Below, one piece after another: positions 7,575 to 21,328 of a stretch of DNA of 64,000 nucleotides. Numbering within the stretch: position 1 is the first letter of the stretch; every line of letters starts with the position of its first letter. The notes beneath the pieces are model-generated. The model was not told where the DNA came from. It did no database searches and worked only from the letters and a program-made list of their open reading frames with translations. Origin of the DNA: Heligmosomoides polygyrus polygyrus (taxonomy: Eukaryota > Nematoda > Chromadorea > Rhabditida > Heligmosomidae); assembly GCA_947396885.1 (NCBI GenBank), contig OX377202.1:77720643-77784642 (forward strand). Reading direction: 5' to 3'. A program made the position numbers and the translations under genes.

Positions 7575-10500
7575 GCTTAAGTTTCCGTCTCGGTGTCGTT
7601 GGGGTGGGTCTTGTTCGGAAAACTCTCAGTCGAAGCAAACAAAAACACTAGTCGCAGGAAACCGACCAAATAGTCCACTAGAACACTGCGTCAGACCAAA
7701 GGACTGATGGAGGGTTCGTTTACTCTTCAGGAGTCGGTTAAGGTATCGCTTAAGTTTCCGTCTCGGTGTCGTGGGGGTGGGTCTTGTTCGGAAAACTCTC
7801 AGTCGAAGCAAACTAAATATCGAGTCGCAGGAAACCGACCAAATAGTCCTCTAGAACACTGCGTCAGACCAAAGGACTGATGGAGGGTTCATTTACTCAT
7901 CAGGAGTCGGTTAAGGTATCGCTTAAGTTTCCGTCTCGGTGTCGTGGGGGTGGGTCTTGTTCGGAAAACTCTCAGTCGAAGCAAACTAAATATCGAGTCG
8001 CAGGAAACCGACCCAATAGTCCTCCAGAACACTGCGTCAGACCAAAGGACTGATGGAGGGTTCGTTTACTCTTCAGGAGTCGGTTAAGGTATCGCTTAAG
8101 TTTCCGTCTCGGTGTCGTGGGGGTGGGTCTTGTTCGGAAAACTCTCAGTCGAAGCAAACTTAATATCGAGTCGCAGGAAACCGACCAAATAGTCCTCTAG
8201 AACACTACGTCAGACCAAAGGACTGATGGAGGGTTCGTTTACTCTTCAGGAGTCGGTTAAGGTATCGCTTAAGTTTCCGTCTCGGTGTCGTGGGGGTGGG
8301 TCTTGTTCGGAAAACTCTCAGTCGAAGCAAACTAAATATCGAGTCGCAGGAAACCAACCAAATAGTCCTCCAGAACACTGCGTCAGACTAAAGGACTGAT
8401 GGAGGGTTCGTTTACTCTTCAGGAGTCGGTTAAGGTATCGCTTAAGTTTCCGTCTCGGTGTCGTGGGGGTGGGTCTTGTTCGGAAAACTCTCAGTCGAAG
8501 CAAACTAAATATCGAGTCGCAGGAAACCGACCAAATAGTCCTCTAGAACACTGCGTCAAACCAAGGACTGATGGAGGGTTTGTTTACTCTTCAGGAGTCG
8601 GTTAAGGTATCGCTTAAGTTTCCGTCCCGGTGTCGTGGGGGTGGGTCTTGTTCGGAAAACTCTCAGTCGAAGCAAACAAAAACACTAGTCGCAGGAAACC
8701 GACCAAATAGTCCTCTAGAACACTGCGTCAGACCAAAGGACTGATGGAGGGTTCGTTTACTCTTCAGGAGTCGGTTAAGGTATCGCTTAAGTTTCCGTCT
8801 CGGTGTCGTGGGGGTGGGTCTTGTTCGGAAAACTCTCAGTCGAAGCAAACTAAATATCGAGTCGCAGGAAACCAACCAAATAGTCCTCCAGAACACTGCG
8901 TCAGACCAAAGGACTGATGGAGTGTTCGTTTACTCTTCAGGAGTCGGTTAAGGTATCGCTTAAGTTTCCGTCTCGGTGTCGTGGGGGTGGGTCTTGTTCG
9001 GAAAACTCTCAGTCGAAGCAAACAAAAACACTAGTCGCAGGAAACCGACCAAATAGTCCTCTAGAACACTGCGTCAGACCAAAGGACTGATGGAGGGTTC
9101 ATTTACTCTTCAGGAGTCGGTTAAGGTATCGCTTAAGTTTCCGTCTCGGTGTCGTGGGGGTGGGTCTTGTTCGGAAAACTCTCAGTCGAAGCAAACTAAA
9201 TATCGAGTCGCAGGAAATCGACCAAATAGTCCTCCAGAACACTGCGTCAGACCAAAGGACTGATGGAGGGTTCGTTTACTCTTCAGGAGTCGGTTAAGGT
9301 ATCGCTTAAGTTTCCGTCTCGGTGTCCTGGGGGTGGGTCTTGTTCGGAAAACTCTCAGTCGAAGCAAACTAAATATCGAGTCGCAGGAAACCGACCAAAT
9401 AGTCCTCTAGAACACTGCGTCAGACCAAAGGACTGATGGAGTGTTCGTTTACTCTTCAGGAGTCGGTTAAGGTATCGCTTAAGTTTCCGTCCCGGTGTCG
9501 TGGGGGTGGGTCTTGTTCGGAAAACTCTCAGTCGAAGCAAACTAAATATCGAGTCGCAGGAAACCGACCAAATAGTCCTCTAGAACACTACGTCAGACCA
9601 AAGGACTGATGGAGGGTTCGTTTACTCTTCAGGAGTCGGTTAAGGTATCGCTTAAGTTTCCGTCTCGGTGTCGTGGGGGTGGGTCTTGTTCGGAAAACTC
9701 TCAGTCGAAGCAAACTAAATATCGAGTCGCAGGAAACCAACCAAATAGTCCTCCAGAACACTGCGTCAGACCAAAGGACTGATGGAGTGTTCGTTTACTC
9801 TTCAGGAGTCGGTTAAGGTATCGCTTAAGTTTCCGTCTCGGTGTCGTGGGGGTGGGTCTTGTTCGGAAAACTCTCAGTCGAAGCAAACTAAATATCGAGT
9901 CGCAGGAAACCGACCAAATAGTCCTCTAGAACACTGCGTCAGACCAAAAGACTGATGGAGGGTTCGTTTACTCTTCAGGAGTCGGTTAAGGTATCGCTTA
10001 AGTTTCCGTCTCGGTGTCGTGGGGGTGGGTCTTGTTCGGAAAACTCTCAGTCGAAGCAAACAAAAACACTAGTCGCAGGAAACCGACCAAATAGTCCTCT
10101 AGAACACTGCGTCAGACCAAAGGACTGATGGAGGGTTCGTTTACTCTTCAGGAGTCGGTTAAGGTATCGCTTAAGTTTCCGTCTCGGTGTCGTCGGGGTG
10201 GGTCTTGTTCGGAAAACTCTCAGTCGAAGCAAACAAAAACACTAGTCGCAGGAAACCGACCAAATAGTCCTCTAGAACACTGCGTCAGACCAAAGGACTG
10301 ATGGAGGGTTCGTTTACTCTTCAGGAGTCAGTTAAGGTATCGCTTAAGTTTCCGTCTCGGTGTCGTGGGGGTGGGTCTTATTCGGAAAACTCTCAGTCGA
10401 AGCAAACTAAATATCGAGTCGCAGGAAACCAACCAAATAGTCCTCCAGAACACTGCGTCAGACCAAAGGACTGATGGAGGGTTCGTTTACTCTTCAGGAG

Positions 10501-13500
10501 TCGGTTAAGGTATCGCTTAAGTTTCCGTCTCGGTGTCGTCGGGGTGGGTCTTGTTCGGAAAACTCTCAGTCGAAGCAAACAAAAACACTAGTCGCAGGAA
10601 ACCGACCAAATAGTCCTCTTGAACACTGCGTCAGACCAAAGGACTGATGGAGGGTTCGTTTACTCTTCAGGAGTCGGTTAAGGTATCGCTTAAGTTTCCG
10701 TCTCGGTGTCGTGGGGGTGGGTCTTGTTCGGAAAACTCTCAGTCGAAGCAAACTAAATATCGAGTCGCAGGAAACCAACCAAATAGTCCTCCAGAACACT
10801 GCGTCAGACCAAAGGACTGATGGAGGGTTCGTTTACTCTTCAGGAGTCGGTTAAGGTATCGCTTAAGTTTCCGTCTCGGTGTCGTGGGGGTGGGTCTTGT
10901 TCGGAAAACTCTCAGTCGAAGCAAACAAAAACACTAGTCGCAGGAAACCGATCAAATAGTCCTCTAGAACACTGCGTCAAACCAAGGACTGATGGAGGGT
11001 TTGTTTACTCTTCAGGAGTCGGTTAAGGTATCGCTTAAGTTTCCGTCCCGGTGTCGTGGGGGTGGGTCTTGTTCGGAAAACTCTCAGTCGAAGCAAACAA
11101 AAACACTAGTCGCAGGAAACCGACCAAATAGTCCTCTAGAACACTGCGTCAGACCAAAGGACTGATGGAGTGTTCGTTTACTCTTCAGGATTCGGTTAAG
11201 GTATCGCTTAAGTTTCCGTCTCGGTGTCGTGGGGGTGGGTCTTGTTCGGAAAACTCTCAGTCGAAGCAAACTAAATATCGAGTCGCAGGAAACCGACCAA
11301 ATAGTCCTCTAGAACACTGCGTCAGACCAAAGGACTGATGGAGTGTTCGTTTACTCTTCAGGAGTCGGTTAAGGTATCGCTTAAGTTTCCGTCTCGGTGT
11401 CGTGGGGGTGGGTCTTGTTCGGAAAACTCTCAGTCGAAGCAAACAAAAACACTAGTCGCAGGAAACCGATCAAATAGTCCTCTAGAACACTGCGTCAAAC
11501 CAAGGACTGATGGAGGGTTTGTTTACTCTTCAGGAGTCGGTTAAGGTATCGCTTAAGCTTCCGTCCCGGTGTCGTGGGGGTGGGTCTTGTTCGGAAAACT
11601 CTCAGTCGAAGCAAACTAAATATCGAGTCGCAGGAAACCGACCAAATAGTCCTCTAGAACACTACGTCAGACCAAAGGACTGATGGAGGGTTCGTTTACT
11701 CTTCAGGAGTCGGTTAAGGTATCGCTTAAGTTTCCGTCTCGGTGTCGTGGGGGTGGGTCTTGTTCGGAAAACTCTCAGTCGAAGCAAACTAAATATCGAG
11801 TCGCAGGAAACCAACCAAATAGTCCTCCAGAACACTGCGTCAGACCAAAGGACTGATGGAGTGTTCGTTTACTCTTCAGGAGTCGGTTAAGGTATCGCTT
11901 AAGTTTCCGTCTCGGTGTCGTGGGGGTGGGTCTTGTTCGGAAAACTCTCAGTCGAAGCAAACTAAATATCGAGTCGCAGGAAACCGACCAAATAGTCCTC
12001 TAGAACACTGCGTCAGACCAAAAGACTGATGGAGGGTTCGTTTACTCTTCAGGAGTCGGTTAAGGTATCGCTTAAGTTTCCGTCTCGGTGTCGTGGGGGT
12101 GGGTCTTGTTCGGAAAACTCTCAGTCGAAGCAAACAAAAACACTAGTCGCAGGAAACCGACCAAATAGTCCTCTAGAACACTGCGTCAGACCAAAGGACT
12201 GATGGAGGGTTCGTTTACTCTTCAGGAGTCGGTTAAGGTATCGCTTAAGTTTCCGTCTCGGTGTCGTGGGGGTGGGTCTTGTTCGGAAAACTCTCAGTCG
12301 AAGCAAACAAAAACACTAGTCGCAGGAAACCGATCAAATAGTCCTCTAGAACACTGCGTCAAACCAAGGACTGATGGAGGGTTTGTTTACTCTTCAGGAG
12401 TCGGTTAAGGTATCGCTTAAGTTTCCGTCCCGGTGTCGTGGGGGTGGGTCTTGTTCGGAAAACTCTCAGTCGAAGCAAACTAAATATCGAGTCGCAGGAA
12501 ACCGACCAAATAGTCCTCTAGAACACTACGTCAGACCAAAGGACTGATGGAGGGTTCGTTTACTCTTCAGGAGTCGGTTAAGGTATCGCTTAAGTTTCCG
12601 TCTCGGTGTCGTGGGGGTGGGTCTTGTTCGGAAAACTCTCAGTCGAAGCAAACTAAATATCGAGTCGCAGGAAACCAACCAAATAGTCCTCCAGAACACT
12701 GCGTCAGACCAAAGGACTGATGGAGTGTTCGTTTACTCTTCAGGAGTCGGTTAAGGTATCGCTTAAGTTTCCGTCTCGGTGTCGTGGGGGTGGGTCTTGT
12801 TCGGAAAACTCTCAGTCGAAGCAAACTAAATATCGAGTCGCAGGAAACCGACCAAATAGTCCTCTAGAACACTGCGTCAGACCAAAAGACTGATGGAGGG
12901 TTCGTTTACTCTTCAGGAGTCGGTTAAGGTATCGCTTAAGTTTCCGTCTCGGTGTCGTGGGGGTGGGTCTTGTTCGGAAAACTCTCAGTCGAAGCAAACA
13001 AAAACACTAGTCGCAGGAAACCGATCAAATAGTCCTCTAGAACACTGCGTCAAACCAAGGACTGATGGAGGGTTTGTTTACTCTTCAGGAGTCGGTTAAG
13101 GTATCGCTTAAGTTTCCGTCCCGGTGTCGTGGGGGTGGGTCTTGTTCGGAAAACTCTCAGTCGAAGCAAACTAAATATCGAGTCGCAGGAAACCGACCAA
13201 ATAGTCCTCTAGAACACTACGTCAGACCAAAGGACTGATGGAGGGTTCGTTTACTCTTCAGGAGTCGGTTAAGGTATCGCTTAAGTTTCCGTCTCGGTGT
13301 CGTGGGGGTGGGTCTTGTTCGGAAAACTCTCAGTCGAAGCAAACTAAATATCGAGTCGCAGGAAACCAACCAAATAGTCCTCCAGAACACTGCGTCAGAC
13401 CAAAGGACTGATGGAGTGTTCGTTTACTCTTCAGGAGTCGGTTAAGGTATCGCTTAAGTTTCCGTCTCGGTGTCGTGGGGGTGGGTCTTGTTCGGAAAAC

Positions 13501-16500
13501 TCTCAGTCGAAGCAAACTAAATATCGAGTCGCAGGAAACCGACCAAATAGTCCTCTAGAACACTGCGTCAGACCAAAAGACTGATGGAGGGTTCGTTTAC
13601 TCTTCAGGAGTCGGTTAAGGTATCGCTTAAGTTTCCGTCTCGGTGTCGTGGGGGTGGGTCTTGTTCGGAAAACTCTCAGTCGAAGCAAACAAAAACACTA
13701 GTCGCAGGAAACCGACCAAATAGTCCTCTAGAACACTGCGTCAGACCAAAGGACTGATGGAGGGTTCGTTTACTCTTCAGGAGTCGGTTAAGGTATCGCT
13801 TAAGTTTCCGTCTCGGTGTCGTCGGGGTGGGTCTTGTTCGGAAAACTCTCAGTCGAAGCAAACAAAAACACTAGTCGCAGGAAACCGACCAAATAGTCCT
13901 CTAGAACACTGCGTCAGACCAAAGGACTGATGGAGGGTTCGTTTACTCTTCAGGAGTCAGTTAAGGTATCGCTTAAGTTTCCGTCTCGGTGTCGTGGGGG
14001 TGGGTCTTATTCGGAAAACTCTCAGTCGAAGCAAACTAAATATCGAGTCGCAGGAAACCAACCAAATAGTCCTCCAGAACACTGCGTCAGACCAAAGGAC
14101 TGATGGAGGGTTCGTTTACTCTTCAGGAGTCGGTTAAGGTATCGCTTAAGTTTCCGTCTCGGTGTCGTCGGGGTGGGTCTTGTTCGGAAAACTCTCAGTC
14201 GAAGCAAACAAAAACACTAGTCGCAGGAAACCGACCAAATAGTCCTCTTGAACACTGCGTCAGACCAAAGGACTGATGGAGTGTTCGTTTACTCTTCAGG
14301 AGTCGGTTAAGGTATCGCTTAAGTTTCCGTCTCGGTGTCGTGGGGGTGGGTCTTGTTCGGAAAACTCTCAGTCGAAGCAAACAAAAACACTAGTCGCAGG
14401 AAACCGATCAAATAGTCCTCTAGAACACTGCGTCAAACCAAGGACTGATGGAGGGTTTGTTTACTCTTCAGGAGTCGGTTAAGGTATCGCTTAAGTTTCC
14501 GTCCCGGTGTCGTGGGGGTGGGTCTTGTTCGGAAAACTCTCAGTCGAAGCAAACTAAATATCGAGTCGCAGGAAACCGACCAAATAGTCCTCTAGAACAC
14601 TACGTCAGACCAAAGGACTGATGGAGGGTTCGTTTACTCTTCAGGAGTCGGTTAAGGTATCGCTTAAGTTTCCGTCTCGGTGTCGTGGGGGTGGGTCTTG
14701 TTCGGAAAACTCTCAGTCGAAGCAAACTAAATATCGAGTCGCAGGAAACCAACCAAATAGTCCTCCAGAACACTGCGTCAGACCAAAGGACTGATGGAGT
14801 GTTCGTTTACTCTTCAGGAGTCGGTTAAGGTATCGCTTAAGTTTCCGTCTCGGTGTCGTGGGGGTGGGTCTTGTTCGGAAAACTCTCAGTCGAAGCAAAC
14901 TAAATATCGAGTCGCAGGAAACCGACCAAATAGTCCTCTAGAACACTGCGTCAGACCAAAAGACTGATGGAGGGTTCGTTTACTCTTCAGGAGTCGGTTA
15001 AGGTATCGCTTAAGTTTCCGTCTCGGTGTCGTGGGGGTGGGTCTTGTTCGGAAAACTCTCAGTCGAAGCAAACAAAAACACTAGTCGCAGGAAACCGACC
15101 AAATAGTCCTCTAGAACACTGCGTCAGACCAAAGGACTGATGGAGGGTTCGTTTACTCTTCAGGAGTCGGTTAAGGTATCGCTTAAGTTTCCGTCTCGGT
15201 GTCGTCGGGGTGGGTCTTGTTCGGAAAACTCTCAGTCGAAGCAAACAAAAACACTAGTCGCAGGAAACCGACCAAATAGTCCTCTAGAACACTGCGTCAG
15301 ACCAAAGGACTGATGGAGGGTTCGTTTACTCTTCAGGAGTCGGTTAAGGTATCGCTTAAGTTTCCGTCTCGGTGTCGTGGGGGTGGGTCTTATTCGGAAA
15401 ACTCTCAGTCGAAGCAAACTAAATATCGAGTCGCAGGAAACCAACCAAATAGTCCTCCAGAACACTGCGTCAGACCAAAGGACTGATGGAGGGTTCGTTT
15501 ACTCTTCAGGAGTCGGTTAAGGTATCGCTTAAGTTTCCGTCTCGGTGTCGTCGGGGTGGGTCTTGTTCGGAAAACTCTCAGTCGAAGCAAACAAAAACAC
15601 TAGTCGCAGGAAACCGACCAAATAGTCCTCTTGAACACTGCGTCAGACCAAAGGACTGATGGAGGGTTCGTTTACTCTTCAGGAGTCGGTTAAGGTATCG
15701 CTTAAGTTTCCGTCTCGGTGTCGTGGGGGTGGGTCTTGTTCGGAAAACTCTCAGTCGAAGCAAACTAAATATCGAGTCGCAGGAAACCAACCAAATAGTC
15801 CTCCAGAACACTGCGTCAGACCAAAGGACTGATGGAGTGTTCGTTTACTCTTCAGGAGTCGGTTAAGGTATCGCTTAAGTTTCCGTCTCGGTGTCGTGGG
15901 GGTGGGTCTTGTTCAGAAAACTCTCAGTCGAAGCAAACTAAATATCGAGTCGCAGGAAACCAACCAAATAGTCCTCCAGAACACTGCGTCAGACCAAAGG
16001 ACTGATGGAGGGTTCGTTTACTCTTCAGGAGTCGGTTAAGGTATCGCTTAAGTTTCCGTCTCGGTGTCGTCGGGGTGGGTCTTGTTCGGAAAACTCTCAG
16101 TCGAAGCAAACAAAAACACTAGTCGCAGGAAACCGATCAAATAGTCCTCTAGAACACTGCGTCAAACCAAGGACTGATGGAGGGTTTGTTTACTCTTCAG
16201 GAGTCGGTTAAGGTATCGCTTAAGTTTCCGTCCCGGTGTCGTGGGGGTGGGTCTTGTTCGGAAAACTCTCAGTCGAAGCAAACTAAATATCGAGTCGCAG
16301 GAAACCGACCAAATAGTCCTCTAGAACACTACGTCAGACCAAAGGACTGATGGAGGGTTCGTTTACTCTTCAGGAGTCGGTTAAGGTATCGCTTAAGTTT
16401 CCGTCTCGGTGTCGTGGGGGTGGGTCTTGTTCGGAAAACTCTCAGTCGAAGCAAACTAAATATCGAGTCGCAGGAAACCAACCAAATAGTCCTCCAGAAC

Positions 16501-19425
16501 ACTGCGTCAGACCAAAGGACTGATGGAGTGTTCGTTTACTCTTCAGGAGTCGGTTAAGGTATCGCTTAAGTTTCCGTCTCGGTGTCGTGGGGGTGGGTCT
16601 TGTTCGGAAAACTCTCAGTCGAAGCAAACTAAATATCGAGTCGCAGGAAACCGACCAAATAGTCCTCTAGAACACTGCGTCAGACCAAAGGACTGATGGA
16701 GTGTTCGTTTACTCTTCAGGAGTCGGTTAAGGTATCGCTTAAGTTTCCGTCTCGGTGTCGTGGGGGTGGGTCTTGTTCGGAAAACTCTCAGTCGAAGCAA
16801 ACAAAAACACTAGTCGCAGGAAACCGATCAAATAGTCCTCTAGAACACTGCGTCAAACCAAGGACTGATGGAGGGTTTGTTTACTCTTCAGGAGTCGGTT
16901 AAGGTATCGCTTAAGTTTCCGTCCCGGTGTCGTGGGGGTGGGTCTTGTTCGGAAAACTCTCAGTCGAAGCAAACAAAAACACTAGTCGCAGGAAACCGAC
17001 CAAATAGTCCTCTAGAACACTGCTTCAGACCAAAGGACTGATGGAGGGTTCGTTTACTCTTCAGGAGTCGGTTAAGGTATCGCTTAAGTTTCCGTCTCGG
17101 TGTCGTGGGGGTGGGTCTTGTTCGGAAAACTCTCAGTCGAAGCAAACTAAATATCGAGTCGCAGGAAACCAACCAAATAGTCCTCCAGAACACTGCGTCA
17201 GACCAAAGGACTGATGGAGTGTTCGTTTACTCTTCAGGAGTCGGTTAAGGTATCGCTTAAGTTTCCGTCTCGGTGTCGTGGGGGTGGGTCTTGTTCGGAA
17301 AACTCTCAGTCGAAGCAAACAAAAACACTAGTCGCAGGAAACCGACCAAATAGTCCTCTAGAACACTGCGTCAGACCAAAGGACTGATGGAGGGTTCATT
17401 TACTCTTCAGGAGTCGGTTAAGGTATCGCTTAAGTTTCCGTCTCGGTGTCGTGGGGGTGGGTCTTGTTCGGAAAACTCTCAGTCGAAGCAAACTAAATAT
17501 CGAGTCGCAGGAAATCGACCAAATAGTCCTCCAGAACACTGCGTCAGACCAAAGGACTGATGGAGGGTTCGTTTACTCTTCAGGAGTCGGTTAAGGTATC
17601 GCTTAAGTTTCCGTCTCGGTGTCCTGGGGGTGGGTCTTGTTCGGAAAACTCTCAGTCGAAGCAAACTAAATATCGAGTCGCAGGAAACCAACCAAATAGT
17701 CCTCCAGAACACTGCGTCAGACCAAAGGACTGATGGAGTGTTCGTTTACTCTTCAGGAGTCGGTTAAGGTATCGCTTAAGTTTCCGTCTCGGTGTCGTGG
17801 GGGTGGGTCTTGTTCGGAAAACTCTCAGTCGAAGCAAACAAAAACACTAGTCGCAGGAAACCGACCAAATAGTCCTCTAGAACACTGCGTCAGACCAAAG
17901 GACTGATGGAGGGTTCATTTACTCTTCAGGAGTCGGTTAAGGTATCGCTTAAGTTTCCGTCTCGGTGTCGTGGGGGTGGGTCTTGTTCGGAAAACTCTCA
18001 GTAGAAGCAAACTAAATATCGAGTCGCAGGAAATCGACCAAATAGTCCTCCAGAACACTGCGTCAGACCAAAGGACTGATGGAGGGTTCGTTTACTCTTC
18101 AGGAGTCGGTTAAGGTATCGCTTAAGTTTCCGTCTCGGTGTCCTGGGGGTGGGTCTTGTTCGGAAAACTCTCAGTCGAAGCAAACTAAATATCGAGTCGC
18201 AGGAAACGGACCAAATAGTCCTCTAGAACACTGCGTCAGACCAAAGGACTGATGGAGTGTTCGTTTACTCTTCAGGAGTCGGTTAAGGTATCGCTTAAGT
18301 TTCCGTCTCGGTGTCGTGGGGGTGGGTCTTGTTCGGAAAACTCTCAGTCGAAGCAAACAAAAACACTAGTCGCAGGAAACCGATCAAATAGTCCTCTAGA
18401 ACACTGCGTCAAACCAAGGACTGATGGAGGGTTTGTTTACTCTTCAGGAGTCGGTTAAGGTATCGCTTAAGTTTCCGTCCCGGTGTCGTGGGGGTGGGTC
18501 TTGTTCGGAAAACTCTCAGTCGAAGCAAACAAAAACACTAGTCGCAGGAAACCGACCAAATAGTCCTCTAGAACACTGCGTCAGACCAAAGGACTGATGG
18601 AGTGTTCGTTTACTCTTCAGGATTCGGTTAAGGTATCGCTTAAGTTTCCGTCTCGGTGTCGTGGGGGTGGGTCTTGTTCGGAAAACTCTCAGTCGAAGCA
18701 AACTAAATATCGAGTCGCAGGAAACCGACCAAATAGTCCTCTAGAACACTGCGTCAGACCAAAGGACTGATGGAGTGTTCGTTTACTCTTCAGGAGTCGG
18801 TTAAGGTATCGCTTAAGTTTCCGTCTCGGTGTCGTGGGGGTGGGTCTTGTTCGGAAAACTCTCAGTCGAAGCAAACAAAAACACTAGTCGCAGGAAACCG
18901 ATCAAATAGTCCTCTAGAACACTGCGTCAAACCAAGGACTGATGGAGGGTTTGTTTACTCTTCAGGAGTCGGTTAAGGTATCGCTTAAGTTTCCGTCCCG
19001 GTGTCGTGGGGGTGGGTCTTGTTCGGAAAACTCTCAGTCGAAGCAAACTAAATATCGAGTCGCAGGAAACCGACCAAATAGTCCTCTAGAACACTACGTC
19101 AGACCAAAGGACTGATGGAGGGTTCGTTTACTCTTCAGGAGTCGGTTAAGGTATCGCTTAAGTTTCCGTCTCGGTGTCGTGGGGGTGGGTCTTGTTCGGA
19201 AAACTCTCAGTCGAAGCAAACTAAATATCGAGTCGCAGGAAACCAACCAAATAGTCCTCCAGAACACTGCGTCAGACCAAAGGACTGATGGAGTGTTCGT
19301 TTACTCTTCAGGAGTCGGTTAAGGTATCGCTTAAGTTTCCGTCTCGGTGTCGTGGGGGTGGGTCTTGTTCGGAAAACTCTCACTCGAAGCAAACTAAATA
19401 TCGAGTCGCAGGAAACCGACCAAAT
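7570..19425. repeat. Satellite array, mosaic segment with acac-tACGTC and CCAACC markers
   Basis: Uninterrupted tandem monomers, mixed A and B cassettes. The marker GAACACTACG (usual form GAACACTGCG) recurs at 9583, 11657, 12521, 13212, 14595 and 16324, with gaps of 2074, 864, 691, 1383 and 1729 bp, that is 12, 5, 4, 8 and 10 monomers less a base per 172-bp subtype. This shows a family of related higher-order units of variable length, not one fixed period. CCAACC copies usually follow the ACTACG copy by one monomer. No gene is present. Confidence 0.95.
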
Positions 19426-21328
19426 AGTCCTCTAGAACACTGCGTCAGACCAAAAGACTGATGGAGGGTTCGTTTACTCTTCAGGAGTCGGTTAAGGTAT
19501 CGCTTAAGTTTCCGTCTCGGTGTCGTGGGGGTGGGTCTTGTTCGGAAAACTCTCAGTCGAAGCAAACAAAAACACTAGTCGCAGGAAACCGACCAAATAG
19601 TCCTCTAGAACACTGCGTCAGACCAAAGGACTGATGGAGGGTTCGTTTACTCTTCAGGAGTCGGTTAAGGTATCGCTTAAGTTTCCGTCTCGGTGTCGTC
19701 GGGGTGGGTCTTGTTCGGAAAACTCTCAGTCGAAGCAAACAAAAACACTAGTCGCAGGAAACCGACCAAATAGTCCTCTAGAACACTGCGTCAGACCAAA
19801 GGACTGATGGAGGGTTCGTTTACTCTTCAGGAGTCGGTTAAGGTATCGCTTAAGTTTCCGTCTCGGTGTCGTGGGGGTGGGTCTTGTTCGGAAAACTCTC
19901 AGTCGAAGCAAACAAAAACACTAGTCGCAGGAAACCGACCAAATAGTCCTCTAGAACACTGCGTCAGACCAAAGGACTGATGGAGGGTTCGTTTACTCTT
20001 CAGGAGTCGGTTAAGGTATCGCTTAAGTTTCCGTCTCGGTGTCGTCGGGGTGGGTCTTGTTCGGAAAACTCTCAGTCGAAGCAAACAAAAACACTAGTCG
20101 CAGGAAACCGACCAAATAGTCCTCTAGAACACTGCGTCAGACCAAAGGACTGATGGAGGGTTCGTTTACTCTTCAGGAGTCGGTTAAGGTATCGCTTAAG
20201 TTTCCGTCTCGGTGTCGTGGGGGTGGGTCTTGTTCGGAAAACTCTCACTCGAAGCAAACTAAATATCGAGTCGCAGGAAACCGACCAAATAGTCCTCTAG
20301 AACACTGCGTCAGACCAAAAGACTGATGGAGGGTTCGTTTACTCTTCAGGAGTCGGTTAAGGTATCGCTTAAGTTTCCGTCTCGGTGTCGTGGGGGTGGG
20401 TCTTGTTCGGAAAACTCTCAGTCGAAGCAAACAAAAACACTAGTCGCAGGAAACCGACCAAATAGTCCTCTAGAACACTGCGTCAGACCAAAGGACTGAT
20501 GGAGGGTTCGTTTACTCTTCAGGAGTCGGTTAAGGTATCGCTTAAGTTTCCGTCTCGGTGTCGTCGGGGTGGGTCTTGTTCGGAAAACTCTCAGTCGAAG
20601 CAAACAAAAACACTAGTCGCAGGAAACCGACCAAATAGTCCTCTAGAACACTGCGTCAGACCAAAGGACTGATGGAGGGTTCGTTTACTCTTCAGGAGTC
20701 GGTTAAGGTATCGCTTAAGTTTCCGTCTCGGTGTCGTGGGGGTGGGTCTTGTTCGGAAAACTCTCAGTCGAAGCAAACAAAAACACTAGTCGCAGGAAAC
20801 CGACCAAATAGTCCTCTAGAACACTGCGTCAGACCAAAGGACTGATGGAGGGTTCGTTTACTCTTCAGGAGTCGGTTAAGGTATCGCTTAAGTTTCCGTC
20901 TCGGTGTCGTCGGGGTGGGTCTTGTTCGGAAAACTCTCAGTCGAAGCAAACAAAAACACTAGTCGCAGGAAACCGACCAAATAGTCCTCTAGAACACTGC
21001 GTCAGACCAAAGGACTGATGGAGGGTTCGTTTACTCTTCAGGAGTCGGTTAAGGTATCGCTTAAGTTTCCGTCTCGGTGTCGTGGGGGTGGGTCTTGTTC
21101 GGAAAACTCTCAGTCGAAGCAAACAAAAACACTAGTCGCAGGAAACCGACCAAATAGTCCTCTAGAACACTGCGTCAGACCAAAGGACTGATGGAGGGTT
21201 CGTTTACTCTTCAGGAGTCGGTTAAGGTATCGCTTAAGTTTCCGTCTCGGTGTCGTCGGGGTGGGTCTTGTTCGGAAAACTCTCAGTCGAAGCAAACAAA
21301 AACACTAGTCGCAGGAAACCGACCAAAT
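19426..21328. repeat. Alternating dimer block (346 bp), nested in a 5-mer (865 bp)
   Basis: Eleven monomers. Copies with TCGTCGGGG (starts 19599, 19945, 20464, 20810, 21156) alternate with TCGTGGGGG copies, almost all cassette A with CTCTAGAAC and CCGACC. The pair CACTCG (cassette B next) plus CAAAAGACTG recurs 865 bp apart (CACTCG at 19381 and 20246), exactly five 173-bp monomers, and again at 21803. Very low divergence between units suggests recent amplification. Confidence 0.9.
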
